Shown: piece after piece, positions 14,735-21,670 of the stretch
Layout: every line of letters starts with the position of its first letter
Position numbering within the stretch: the stretch's first letter is position 1
Source: Elusimicrobiaceae bacterium
GTDB lineage: Bacteria; Elusimicrobiota; Elusimicrobia; Elusimicrobiales; Elusimicrobiaceae
Reading direction: 5' to 3'
Assembly: GCA_017646765.1 (NCBI GenBank)
Contig: JAGCMD010000077.1
Location: 1-32,118 of the forward strand
Length of the DNA stretch: 32,118 bases
The notes under the pieces: generated by a model
What the model was told of the DNA's origin: nothing
The model's input: only the letters and a program-made list of their open reading frames with translations
Databases searched by the model: none
Made by a program: the position numbers and the translations under genes

Positions 14735-15531
14735 GCGTTGAGCTTTTTAAGATGAACGGTAGTAATTTTGTCTGCCAATAAACAAGCCGCCAAGCGTTTA
14801 AAGCGGGCCGGATCGTCACTGGCGTAGACAGTTAATTTCCCTTTTCCCGCGGTCTCTTGCAGGTGGTTTTTCTGTAAAAAGTTTTGTACCGCTTGGGCAA
14901 CAACCTGTGCCGAATCTACCAATGTTACTTCCGGCCCAAGCACGCGGGCAATCATTTTTTTGAGTACCGGGTAATGCGTGCATCCTAAAATAACCGTGTC
15001 GGCCCGGTGCTTGCGTACGGAAGCTAAGTAATCTTGCGCAATAAGCAGGGCCGCCGGTTTTTTAGTCCAATTTTCTTCTACGAGCGGCACAAAAAGGGGA
15101 CATGCTTGTTGTTTAATATGAATACGCGGGTTGCATTTTAAAATGGCCGCCGCATAGGCGTTACTTTTAACGGTGCCTTCCGTTCCCAATACGGCAATAC
15201 GCCCGTTTTGGGTAGAGGCAACCGCTTTCCGGGCACCGGGTTCAATGACGCCTATTATGGGAACGCGGCATTGTTTGCGTAAGGTTGGTAACGCTAAGGC
15301 AGAGGCAGTATTGCACGCCACTACAATCATTTTAACGCCTTGGCTTTCCAAAAATCGGACAATATCTAACGAAAAGCGCGTGACGGCCTGTTTGGATTTA
15401 GAGCCGTAGGGCACGTTGGCACTGTCGCCGAAATAAATTAAATTCTCGTGCGGCAAGGCACGGCGCAAGGCTTTCAAAATCGTTAGCCCGCCCAGCCCGG
15501 AATCAAAAACACCGATGGCTTTTTTAATCAT
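14731..15531 (-). CDS. murI: glutamate racemase
   Basis: MurI makes D-glutamate for peptidoglycan. Motifs are IGVFDSGLGGLTILKAL, IYFGDSANVPYGSKS, VVACNTASALALP (first catalytic Cys) and ILGCTHYPVLKK (second catalytic Cys), with the expected length of 266 residues. I prefer the ATG at 15531: a TATAAT ends exactly 6 nt before it, so the transcript would start at this codon. An in-frame ATG at 15537 would add Met-Cys but would lie upstream of the predicted transcription start. No ribosome-binding site precedes either. pgeF is translationally coupled downstream. The gene is divergent from the receptor-like kinase gene. Confidence 0.95.
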   Translation of the reverse strand: MIKKAIGVFDSGLGGLTILKALRRALPHENLIYFGDSANVPYGSKSKQAVTRFSLDIVRFLESQGVKMIVVACNTASALALPTLRKQCRVPIIGVIEPGARKAVASTQNGRIAVLGTEGTVKSNAYAAAILKCNPRIHIKQQACPLFVPLVEENWTKKPAALLIAQDYLASVRKHRADTVILGCTHYPVLKKMIARVLGPEVTLVDSAQVVAQAVQNFLQKNHLQETAGKGKLTVYASDDPARFKRLAACLLADKITTVHLKKLNA

Positions 15532-15537
15532 ACACAT

Positions 15538-15543
15538 ATTATA
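15538..15543 (-). promoter_or_regulatory. -10 box for murI (leaderless)
   Basis: A perfect TATAAT on the minus strand, followed by ATGTGT and then the preferred ATG at 15531. No clear -35 is seen. Confidence 0.55.
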
Positions 15544-15604
15544 TGAATTATTGGGCGCTTGTGCGTTAGGGCAAAAGATTTGCCGACAACACGTTTTTTT
15601 GTGC

Positions 15605-15610
15605 TAGAAT
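15605..15610 (+). promoter_or_regulatory. -10 box for the kinase gene (leaderless)
   Basis: TAGAAT is followed by ATGTAT and then the preferred ATG at 15617. TTGCCG (15580-15585) lies 19 nt upstream as a possible -35. No Shine-Dalgarno sequence is present. Confidence 0.5.
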
Positions 15611-15616
15611 ATGTAT

Positions 15617-17104
15617 ATGCGTTTAAATAAGTTTATTTTGATGGCTTGTTTTTTAGGGATCGCCGGCGTGTTGCAAGCGGCGGATACGTCGTCTACACCT
15701 TTGTTGGTGGGGGGAAGTTTTTCATCGCAAACAAGCGCGGTCTCCTCAGCGGTGTTTGACCAAAGTGCCCGCGACGCGGAAATTGCCAACCTAAACCAAT
15801 TGCTTAAGAAAAAACAGTTTTCCGAAGCTGTCAAGCGGATTAACGAACTGACTGCCAAAAAATTTATAGATACCCGTTTTTATTTACTCTTGGCCATTGC
15901 TTACGACGGCTTAGGGAAATATGATGATGTTATTTATTCTGCTTCTCAGGCCATAGCCGTTACGCCGCAAGATGCGCGTCCGTACATTTTGCGGGCGCAA
16001 GCCTACTTGCAAAAAGGCCAATACGAACGTTGCCAACTGGATTTGGACACGGCCTTTAAATTGAAACCGGATTCCAAAGTAGCCCAAAAAATCCAACAAG
16101 AATTGGACGAAAAAACCCTGGCTCCGAAAGCTAAACCTTTAGAAGATCCGGAACAGGTTAAGCGTTCTAACTCGGCGTGGGTGGTGATGTATTTTGTAGC
16201 GATTTTGTTAGCCATACTCCTTTATGTATATTGGCGGTATGAAGATGTATTCCGCCGTCCCAAAAACGCGTTTACCCGCCGGGAAGTAGAAATCAAAGAA
16301 CAGTACGAATTTATCCGCCAAATCGGGGAAGGCGGCATGGGTAAAGTGTATGAGGCGTATGATAAAGTGCTCAAACGCAAAGTAGCCATTAAACGGGTGC
16401 GTCCCGAGCTGGTGCGCAGTACGTATGTGCGCGAACAATTTTTAGCCGAGGCACGTATGGTGGCCCTGTTGCGTCACCCGTGCATTGTGGAAATTTATAC
16501 GGTGATTGAGTCGGAAAGCTCGCTCTACTTAGTGTTTGAATATGTGGACGGACAAACGTTGGAAACGCGGTTGGATATTGACGGCCGTTTGCAATTTTCC
16601 AAGGTTAAAAAGATTTTTGAATATGTTTGCCGCGGGTTACATTATGCACACTCGCAAGACATTATCCATTGTGATTTAAAACCCGGCAACATTATGATTT
16701 ACGGCGACGATAAAGCCAAAGTGATGGATTTTGGTGTGGCCAAACGCGCTATTGACCACGATACCGGCGCGCGTACCGTGGCCGGAACGCCCGCGTACAT
16801 GGCGCCCGAACAACAAAAAGGATTTATGAAAAAACAATCGGACGTGTACTCCTTGGCACTGTGTCTTTACGAAGCGCTGGCCGGGCAAGTGCCGTGGACG
16901 GTTAAAGGGTTTAATATCGCTAACAAAAAAATTGTGCCGGTTTCCACGCTGGCGCCGAGTATCCCCGAAGAAGTGGATAAACTCTTGGAAGATGCTTTGA
17001 AAGAAGATCCCCACGAGCGTATACAATCTATAGACGAGTTCTGGAGCCGGCTTAAAGCCATTGAGCCGCTTCACGAAGATGATTTGACACAAACACATTT
17101 TTAG
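15617..17104 (+). CDS. receptor-like Ser/Thr protein kinase with exported TPR domain
   Basis: A 495-residue protein from the ATG at 15617; an in-frame ATG at 15611 lies directly against the -10 box. Order of parts: signal peptide (MRLNKFILMACFLGIAGVLQ, probably cut after QAA); a helical TPR-type domain at about 40-165 (VIYSASQAIAVTPQDARPY, AQAYLQKGQYERCQLDLD); a membrane segment at about 186-206 (VVMYFVAILLAILLYVYW); and a Hanks-type kinase at about 229-488. The kinase has IGEGGMGKVYEA, VAIKRV, HCDLKPGNIM, VMDFGVAKR, GTPAYMAPEQ and SDVYSLALCLYE, so Lys, Asp and DFG are intact. HRD is HCD, a non-RD kinase. The sensor is N-terminal and exported, the kinase C-terminal and cytoplasmic, the reverse of PknB/PASTA kinases. 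The corA-like gene follows after 12 nt. Confidence 0.93.
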   Translation: MRLNKFILMACFLGIAGVLQAADTSSTPLLVGGSFSSQTSAVSSAVFDQSARDAEIANLNQLLKKKQFSEAVKRINELTAKKFIDTRFYLLLAIAYDGLGKYDDVIYSASQAIAVTPQDARPYILRAQAYLQKGQYERCQLDLDTAFKLKPDSKVAQKIQQELDEKTLAPKAKPLEDPEQVKRSNSAWVVMYFVAILLAILLYVYWRYEDVFRRPKNAFTRREVEIKEQYEFIRQIGEGGMGKVYEAYDKVLKRKVAIKRVRPELVRSTYVREQFLAEARMVALLRHPCIVEIYTVIESESSLYLVFEYVDGQTLETRLDIDGRLQFSKVKKIFEYVCRGLHYAHSQDIIHCDLKPGNIMIYGDDKAKVMDFGVAKRAIDHDTGARTVAGTPAYMAPEQQKGFMKKQSDVYSLALCLYEALAGQVPWTVKGFNIANKKIVPVSTLAPSIPEEVDKLLEDALKEDPHERIQSIDEFWSRLKAIEPLHEDDLTQTHF

Positions 17105-17116
17105 AAGGTGCAGTGT

Positions 17117-18031
17117 ATGCTTAAAAAATACATCATTTCAAATAAAAAACTGCAAGAGACCGAAACGGAAAAGGCGCAAGTGTATGTGTATACCAACCCC
17201 ACGGTGGAAGAACAACGCTTGCTGGTGGACAAATATCAAATTGATGAACATACGCTTTCTTCTGCGCTGGACCCCGACGAACTGCCGCGGCTGGAGTTTG
17301 AGCCCGAGCATATCGTAATGATTTACAAACGTCCCAAAAATTATTCCGGCAAAGACCAGTTGGAGTTTAAAGTGGCTTCTGTCGGGATGTTTTTGTTTGA
17401 GGACAAATTGATTGTAGTGTTAGCCGATGACATCCCGTTATTTGTGGGGAAACGGTTTTTAGCTGTCAGTTCTATTAAAGAGATTTTCTTAAAATTAGTT
17501 TACAACGCCATTTCTCATTATGTAGAGCACTTGCGCATTATCCACATGATTTCGGAAGAAATTGAAGACAAGATGACCGAATCAATGGATAACACGTACT
17601 TACTCAACTTATTTAGTTTGGAAAAAAGCTTGGTGTATTATGCCGAGGCTATTACTTCCAACGGTTTTGTGTTTGAAAAAATGCGTAACCTTTCCGCGCG
17701 TATCGGCTTTGAAGAAAAAGATGAAGAAATGCTAGACGATATGATTGTGGAAAATATGCAATGTAAAACACAGGCGGATATCCACTCCAACATTTTAGCC
17801 CAACTGCTCGGCGCGCGGGCATCTATTGTAAGCAACAACTTAAACCTGCTCATTAAAAAACTAAACGTCATTACCATTTGGATGATGGTGCCGACGCTGG
17901 TGGTCAGTGCGTACGGTATGAACGTGGCCTTGCCGCTAGCCGGCCACCCGGACGCCTTTTGGATGCTGATGGGTGTGTGTTTAATTTTGGTGTGGCTGGT
18001 GATGATGTACTGGCGGCACAAAAATTGGTAG
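17117..18031 (+). CDS. corA: CorA-type divalent cation transporter
   Basis: A 304-residue CorA/MIT-family protein: an acidic cytoplasmic N-terminal domain (about 1-230, with DEHTLSSALDPDELPRLEF), long helices rich in Glu/Ile leading to the pore, then two C-terminal membrane segments. The first ends in the signature YGMN (about 270) and is followed by an outer loop (VALPLAGHPDAF) and a last segment before WRHKNW. CorA pentamers conduct Mg2+ and related ions inward. I chose the ATG at 17117, since GAAGGTG lies about 7 nt upstream; an in-frame GTG at 17108 would sit within that ribosome site. It is co-transcribed with the kinase, which may regulate it (inference). A terminator follows. Confidence 0.9.
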   Translation: MLKKYIISNKKLQETETEKAQVYVYTNPTVEEQRLLVDKYQIDEHTLSSALDPDELPRLEFEPEHIVMIYKRPKNYSGKDQLEFKVASVGMFLFEDKLIVVLADDIPLFVGKRFLAVSSIKEIFLKLVYNAISHYVEHLRIIHMISEEIEDKMTESMDNTYLLNLFSLEKSLVYYAEAITSNGFVFEKMRNLSARIGFEEKDEEMLDDMIVENMQCKTQADIHSNILAQLLGARASIVSNNLNLLIKKLNVITIWMMVPTLVVSAYGMNVALPLAGHPDAFWMLMGVCLILVWLVMMYWRHKNW

Positions 18032-18054
18032 GCCTTGTCCAAAAGAATATTTAT

Positions 18055-18088
18055 AAAACGGGCCGCATTAACAAGCGGCTCGTTTTTG
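18055..18088 (+). terminator. terminator after corA
   Basis: AAAACGGGCCGC pairs with GCGGCTCGTTTT (one G-U) around an 8-nt loop, ending in TTTTT. It stops the kinase-corA unit. Confidence 0.88.
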
Positions 18089-18126
18089 CTTTACCGTCTG
18101 ATAACATCGGAATTGTCTGTGCTGTT

Positions 18127-18186
18127 TTTATAAAACCTTGCGAGAATAACAATTTATAAAATCAATGTCAAGGCTAATTTATAAAA
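18127..18186. repeat. TTTATAAAA repeats upstream of the porin gene
   Basis: The near-palindromic 9-mer TTTATAAAA occurs at 18127-18135, 18153-18161 and 18178-18186, spaced 26 and 25 nt, with a fourth copy at 18050 next to the corA terminator. CCTTG (18136-18140) and CAAGG (18168-18172) form an inverted pair across them. The last copy sits just upstream of the porin -35. They may be an AT-rich activating element or operator; this is a guess. Confidence 0.45.
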
Positions 18187-18190
18187 AGAC

Positions 18191-18219
18191 TTGAAATACT
18201 TTTTGAAAAAAGTTTTAAT
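18191..18219 (+). promoter_or_regulatory. promoter of the porin-like gene
   Basis: TTGAAA (18191-18196), 17 nt and TTTAAT (18214-18219). The leader of about 40 nt carries AGGAGGA 10-11 nt before the ATG at 18268, the strongest ribosome site in the window, as expected for an abundant protein. Confidence 0.6.
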
Positions 18220-18267
18220 AATAAAGTAAGGAAGTAGTTAAACTTAAATTAGGAGGAAGTACTTAGC

Positions 18268-19497
18268 ATGAAAAAACTACTAAGCTTGCTAGCTGTAGCC
18301 GCTTTAATGCCGGTTGCCGCTAACGCTGAAGTATTAAGCAATGTAAACCTCAAAGGCGAAATTCAAACCATCGCCTCTGATGTCAAAAACAGCGAAGCGA
18401 CTTATGTTCGTGGAACGAGCGCTCGTGTATTAGCCGGTTTGTCTGCCGACTTAGTGGAAGACGTAACCGCGAACTTGATGTTCCAATATGCCAACATTTG
18501 GGGCAGCGATGATTCCGTCGGCAAGACCACCCAAAATTATTTGGACAATGTCCGTGTAGTGGAAGCCAATGTTGTTTTACACAACTTGTTCTGCTGCTTG
18601 GAAGCCACGGTCGGCCGCCAATTCTACGGTGATGAAGACAGCGCCGTTATGTATTTGGGTCCGAACCACTACAACGCCGAATACAACGGTTATGTAAGCT
18701 CCGTTGACGCTGCCAAAATCACTTACAGCGATGATGTGAAAGCCCTTACCTTGATCGCCGGTCGCATCAACGATTTGGCCACTGCGGGTGCTAACGGTAC
18801 CGATGCTATCGCTTGGTTCAATGCTGTCCCGACTACCGGGCTTGCGTCTTATGACTTCTTTGGTGCGGACTTCCGCATGAACTTGACCGATGCTTTAACC
18901 GCTCAAGTTTACGGTTATGATTTCCGCGATGCCTTTGTAGGCCCGAGCGGTGATGTAGATTCCGACGCCGGTCTCTATGGTGTAAAATTGGCCTTGAACC
19001 CCGAAGACGGTATCCGCTTGGCGGCTGAATATGCCCGCAACTTTGGCGGTGACCGCTTAGTTAAAGAACACCACAACACCGGCGATATGGTAAAAGTAGA
19101 CGCCGCAATGGACGTTGAAAAATTCACCGTTCGCGGTGCTTTCTATCGTGCCACCGAAAACTTCTTCGCGTTTGGTAACTATACCCCCGGTTTGTTAGTC
19201 GGTCACGTTTTAGGTGGTGATTTGGCTGCTTACAGCGCTGAAGGCGTCTCCATGTTCAACCTCGGTTTAGATATGAAACCGGCTGACAAATGGACCGTTT
19301 CCTTGGATGGTTTCTCTTTCCAAACCAAGGACGTAAAACACACCGCTACCTACGAAGCTGACGTAACCGCCAAATATGCCCACAACGAAAATGTGGAATT
19401 GTTTGCCGGCGTAGGCTATGCGAACTATGCCAAAATGTTGGGTATGGACCATCGCGACAACGTCAAAGGTCAACTCGGCATGTTAATCAAATTCTAA
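18268..19497 (+). CDS. outer-membrane beta-barrel porin-like protein
   Basis: The 409-residue product has the signal peptide MKKLLSLLAVAALMPVAANA, cut before EV. The mature chain is a series of alternating amphipathic strands with aromatic girdle residues (for example ANLMFQYANIW, KWTVSLDGFSF, VELFAGVGYANYA), and it ends LGMLIKF. The C-terminal Phe preceded by alternating hydrophobics is the recognition signal of the BAM machinery. A Cys pair (LFCCLE) lies near residue 110. No specific substrate can be read. Strong promoter, AGGAGGA ribosome site and an own terminator suggest high expression as a single gene. Its codon choice is even and G/C-ending, consistent with high expression. It may be one of a family of similar porins in the genome; not testable here. 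Confidence 0.85.
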   Translation: MKKLLSLLAVAALMPVAANAEVLSNVNLKGEIQTIASDVKNSEATYVRGTSARVLAGLSADLVEDVTANLMFQYANIWGSDDSVGKTTQNYLDNVRVVEANVVLHNLFCCLEATVGRQFYGDEDSAVMYLGPNHYNAEYNGYVSSVDAAKITYSDDVKALTLIAGRINDLATAGANGTDAIAWFNAVPTTGLASYDFFGADFRMNLTDALTAQVYGYDFRDAFVGPSGDVDSDAGLYGVKLALNPEDGIRLAAEYARNFGGDRLVKEHHNTGDMVKVDAAMDVEKFTVRGAFYRATENFFAFGNYTPGLLVGHVLGGDLAAYSAEGVSMFNLGLDMKPADKWTVSLDGFSFQTKDVKHTATYEADVTAKYAHNENVELFAGVGYANYAKMLGMDHRDNVKGQLGMLIKF

Positions 19498-19516
19498 GTT
19501 AATTAGAAATTGAAAC

Positions 19517-19546
19517 AAAAACCCCGCTCGTAAGAGCGGGGTTTTT
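19517..19546 (+). terminator. terminator after the porin-like gene
   Basis: AAAAACCCCGCTC and GAGCGGGGTTTTT form a perfect stem with a GTAA loop, 20 nt after the stop codon. Confidence 0.93.
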
Positions 19547-19558
19547 ATATAAAAAAGA

Positions 19559-19731
19559 TTGTCATCCCCGAAGGCTGTAATCGGGGATCTCCCGCTTTTA
19601 CGTACGCAAGGGACGGAAACGAACGGAAAGAAAATCGGGAGATGCCGGATAAAAACCTTCGGGCATGACAACTTGATTTAATAACAAACCCTAATCGGGA
19701 GATGCCGGACAACAAATTTCCGGCATGACAA
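19559..19731. repeat. three copies of a 36-bp REP-like palindromic repeat
   Basis: Copies lie at 19559-19594, 19636-19671 and 19696-19731; the first is inverted relative to the other two. Each has TTGTCAT at one end and CTCCCG at the other (or the reverse complement) and a core that folds back on itself (for example ATCCCCGA/TCGGGGAT and ATGCCGGA/TCCGGCAT). The second and third are 60 nt apart and share a few flanking bases, suggesting tandem duplication. The whole lies in the 380-bp gap between the convergent porin and DJ-1 genes, which holds no gene. Confidence 0.8.
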
Positions 19732-19756
19732 ACTAATTTATAACAGCAAAAACCAA

Positions 19757-19866
19757 CATGCGGGGAAGCGTGAGTGACGGGCAGTGGAAACTACTTCAAG
19801 TAGTGGCTAGTAGGGGGAGGGCTACGCCCGTCCTGTGAACCCCCCCGGAATAGCCCGGGGTCTTTT
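19757..19866 (+). other. structured intergenic segment, possible RNA or repeat element
   Basis: No open frame of note. GACGGGC (19776-19782) pairs with GCCCGTC (19826-19832), enclosing ACTACTTCAAGTAGT (19790-19804), a 7-bp fold-back, and a G-rich run AGGGGGAGGG (19812-19821). A CCCCGG/CCGGGG hairpin with TCTTTT follows. The arrangement could be a small structured RNA ending in a terminator, or a non-coding repeat element. I do not recognise it as 4.5S RNA, tmRNA, RNase P or 6S RNA. Confidence 0.3.
19843..19866 (+). terminator. hairpin with short T-run
   Basis: CCCCGG and CCGGGG pair around AATAGC, followed by TCTTTT. It could end a transcript entering from the porin side or from the structured segment. 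Confidence 0.5.
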
Positions 19867-19877
19867 GTGTACGTTGC

Positions 19878-20417
19878 TTATTTATAAAAAATACTTTTTT
19901 TTACTTCGTCGGCTTTTTCTTGGCCCATCATTTTTTTTACGATAGCCAGCCCAAAGTCCAGCGTAGCCGCGGCGCTTTGCCCGGTTACTATGTTGCCGTC
20001 TATGGTTGCATATTCATCGGTAAACGTGCCGCCGAAGTTTTCGTTCATAGGCGTAAAGCACGTGTAATTTTTGCCGGTTAAATATCCGGCGCGGCCCAAA
20101 ATAGTGGGCGAAGCGCAAATGGCGGCTACCACTTTGCCGGCGGTCATAAAATCTTTAATGGCTTTTTGTAAGCGTTCGTTTTTTTCAAGGGCTTCATATC
20201 CCGGACCGCCCGGTAAAACAAGTGCGTCATAATAAGAAGTATTAAACGTAGAAAACGCGTGCAATTTGGTGCAGGTAAGGCCGAATTTTCCGGCGGTATC
20301 TTGGCCGGAAAGGGCGTATATATCTACATCTAATCCGCCGCGGTTAAGTATATCATACGTACCGATGGCTTCCATTTCTTCAAAACCGTCTGCCAAGATA
20401 AGGGCTACTTTTTTCAT
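19878..20417 (-). CDS. DJ-1/PfpI-family protein
   Basis: A 179-residue protein of the DJ-1/ThiJ/PfpI superfamily. Visible are VALILADGFEEMEAIGTYD (the Glu that contacts the active Cys), DALVLPGGPGYE, VAAICASPTILGRAGYL with the nucleophilic Cys near residue 101 in the elbow AICASP, and DGNIVTGQSAAATLDFGLAI. It matches the YajL/DJ-1 subgroup, which protects against carbonyl or oxidative damage (family knowledge; the reaction is debated). AAGGAG lies 6 nt before the ATG. It follows metK after a terminator, so expression may depend on read-through or an unseen promoter. Confidence 0.92.
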   Translation of the reverse strand: MKKVALILADGFEEMEAIGTYDILNRGGLDVDIYALSGQDTAGKFGLTCTKLHAFSTFNTSYYDALVLPGGPGYEALEKNERLQKAIKDFMTAGKVVAAICASPTILGRAGYLTGKNYTCFTPMNENFGGTFTDEYATIDGNIVTGQSAAATLDFGLAIVKKMMGQEKADEVKKSIFYK

Positions 20418-20432
20418 ACATTCTCCTTGTTA

Positions 20433-20458
20433 TAAAAACCCCGCGCAAGCGGGGTTTA
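20433..20458 (-). terminator. terminator after metK
   Basis: On the minus strand AAACCCCGC and GCGGGGTTT pair around a short loop and are followed by TTATA after TTTTT. It lies directly after the metK stop. Confidence 0.88.
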
Positions 20459-20460
20459 AA

Positions 20461-21621
20461 TCAGTTAGCGGCTTTTTGCAAGGCAGCCACTTTGTCCGTT
20501 TTCTCCCACGGGAAATCCGGCCGCCCAAAATGCCCGAACGCGGCCGTTTTCAAATAAATCGGGCTGCGCAGTTTAAAATGTTCAATAATACCGCGCGGCG
20601 TAAGCGGGAAAATTTTACGCGCGATTAGGGCTAATTTCTCGTCGGGCAAAATGCCGGTGCCGTCTGTATCTACATAGAAGCCGACGGGCTCGTCGCGCCC
20701 GATGGCATACGCAATTTGCACGGTACACTCGTGGGCCAGTTTAGCCGCCACGATATTTTTAGCAATATAGCGTGCCATATACGCGGCCGAGCGGTCCACT
20801 TTGGTTGGGTCCTTGCCGGAAAAAGCACCGCCGCCGTGCGGACAGCGACCGCCATAGGTGTCTACAATAATTTTCCGCCCGGTCAGCCCGGTGTCGGATT
20901 GCGGCCCGCCGATAACAAATTTGCCTGTCGGGTTAATATAAATTTTGGTATTTTTGTCCGCCCATTTTTTAATAATCGGCCAAATGGCGACGTCGGCAAT
21001 TTCTTTTTTAGATTTCTCGGTAATTTGATTGCCCGATTTGTCCAAAATTTTTTCGGTATGTTGGGTGGATAAAACCACGGTATCAATACGCACCGGACGG
21101 CCGTCTTTATATTCCACGGTTACTTGGCTTTTGGCGTCAGGACCTAAATAGTCCAGTTTTTTGCTCTTGCGTACGCTTTCTAATTTTTTCAAAATTTCGT
21201 GTGAAAGCACCAAAGAGAGTGGCATAAATTCTTTGGTTTCGTTGACGGCATAGCCCACCATTAAACCTTGGTCACCTGCGCCACCCACGTCAACGCCTTG
21301 GCTGATATCGGGCGATTGCTTGCCAATAACGTTCACTACCGCACACGTGCTGCCGTTAAAACCATGCTCGGCACTATCATAGCCGATGTCTTTAATTACG
21401 TCGCGCGCGATTTGTTCCACGTCCACCCATGTACGGGTGGTGATTTCGCCACCGACAACTACTAAACCGCGCGTGATGTACGTTTCGCACGCTACGCGGG
21501 CCGTTTTGTCTTTACGTAAAATTTCGTCTAAAATTGCATCGGAAATTTGGTCGCACACTTTGTCCGGGTGCCCTTTGGAAACAGATTCAGACGTAAAAAA
21601 ACAAGTTCCTTGTTTAATCAT
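20461..21621 (-). CDS. metK: S-adenosylmethionine synthetase
   Basis: MetK makes S-adenosylmethionine from ATP and methionine. The 386-residue protein has all signatures: [20 protein letters not shown] (ATP and Mg site), [20 protein letters not shown] (the P-loop-like GGGAFSGKD), [10 protein letters not shown], and [25 protein letters not shown] lies 7 nt before the ATG. No SAM riboswitch can fit in the short leader. It supplies SAM, among others, to the radical SAM enzyme QueE encoded elsewhere in the window. A strong terminator follows. Confidence 0.97.
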   Translation of the reverse strand: MIKQGTCFFTSESVSKGHPDKVCDQISDAILDEILRKDKTARVACETYITRGLVVVGGEITTRTWVDVEQIARDVIKDIGYDSAEHGFNGSTCAVVNVIGKQSPDISQGVDVGGAGDQGLMVGYAVNETKEFMPLSLVLSHEILKKLESVRKSKKLDYLGPDAKSQVTVEYKDGRPVRIDTVVLSTQHTEKILDKSGNQITEKSKKEIADVAIWPIIKKWADKNTKIYINPTGKFVIGGPQSDTGLTGRKIIVDTYGGRCPHGGGAFSGKDPTKVDRSAAYMARYIAKNIVAAKLAHECTVQIAYAIGRDEPVGFYVDTDGTGILPDEKLALIARKIFPLTPRGIIEHFKLRSPIYLKTAAFGHFGRPDFPWEKTDKVAALQKAAN

Positions 21622-21664
21622 ACAGCTACTCCTAGATAAATTTGAGGGGAAAACGATTTTTTAT

Positions 21665-21670
21665 ATTATA
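21665..21670 (-). promoter_or_regulatory. -10 box of metK
   Basis: A perfect TATAAT on the minus strand overlaps the stop codon of the upstream M20 peptidase gene. The -35 is weak. It gives a leader of about 40 nt with an AGGAG site before metK. Confidence 0.4.

Noticed and set aside
14731-15537. murI start at the ATG 15537
   Set aside because: TATAAT touches this codon, so it would lie upstream of the predicted transcription start; the ATG at 15531 is preferred, though this is not proven.
19559-19731. CRISPR array
   Set aside because: Only three units, one of them inverted, with unequal and non-spacer-like gaps and no cas gene; a REP-like palindromic repeat explains them better.
19757-19866. 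4.5S RNA, tmRNA, 6S RNA or RNase P RNA
   Set aside because: None of the conserved core sequences of these RNAs is present and the length does not fit.
21622-21665. SAM riboswitch before metK
   Set aside because: Only about 44 nt separate metK from the upstream stop codon, too short, and no riboswitch core is visible.
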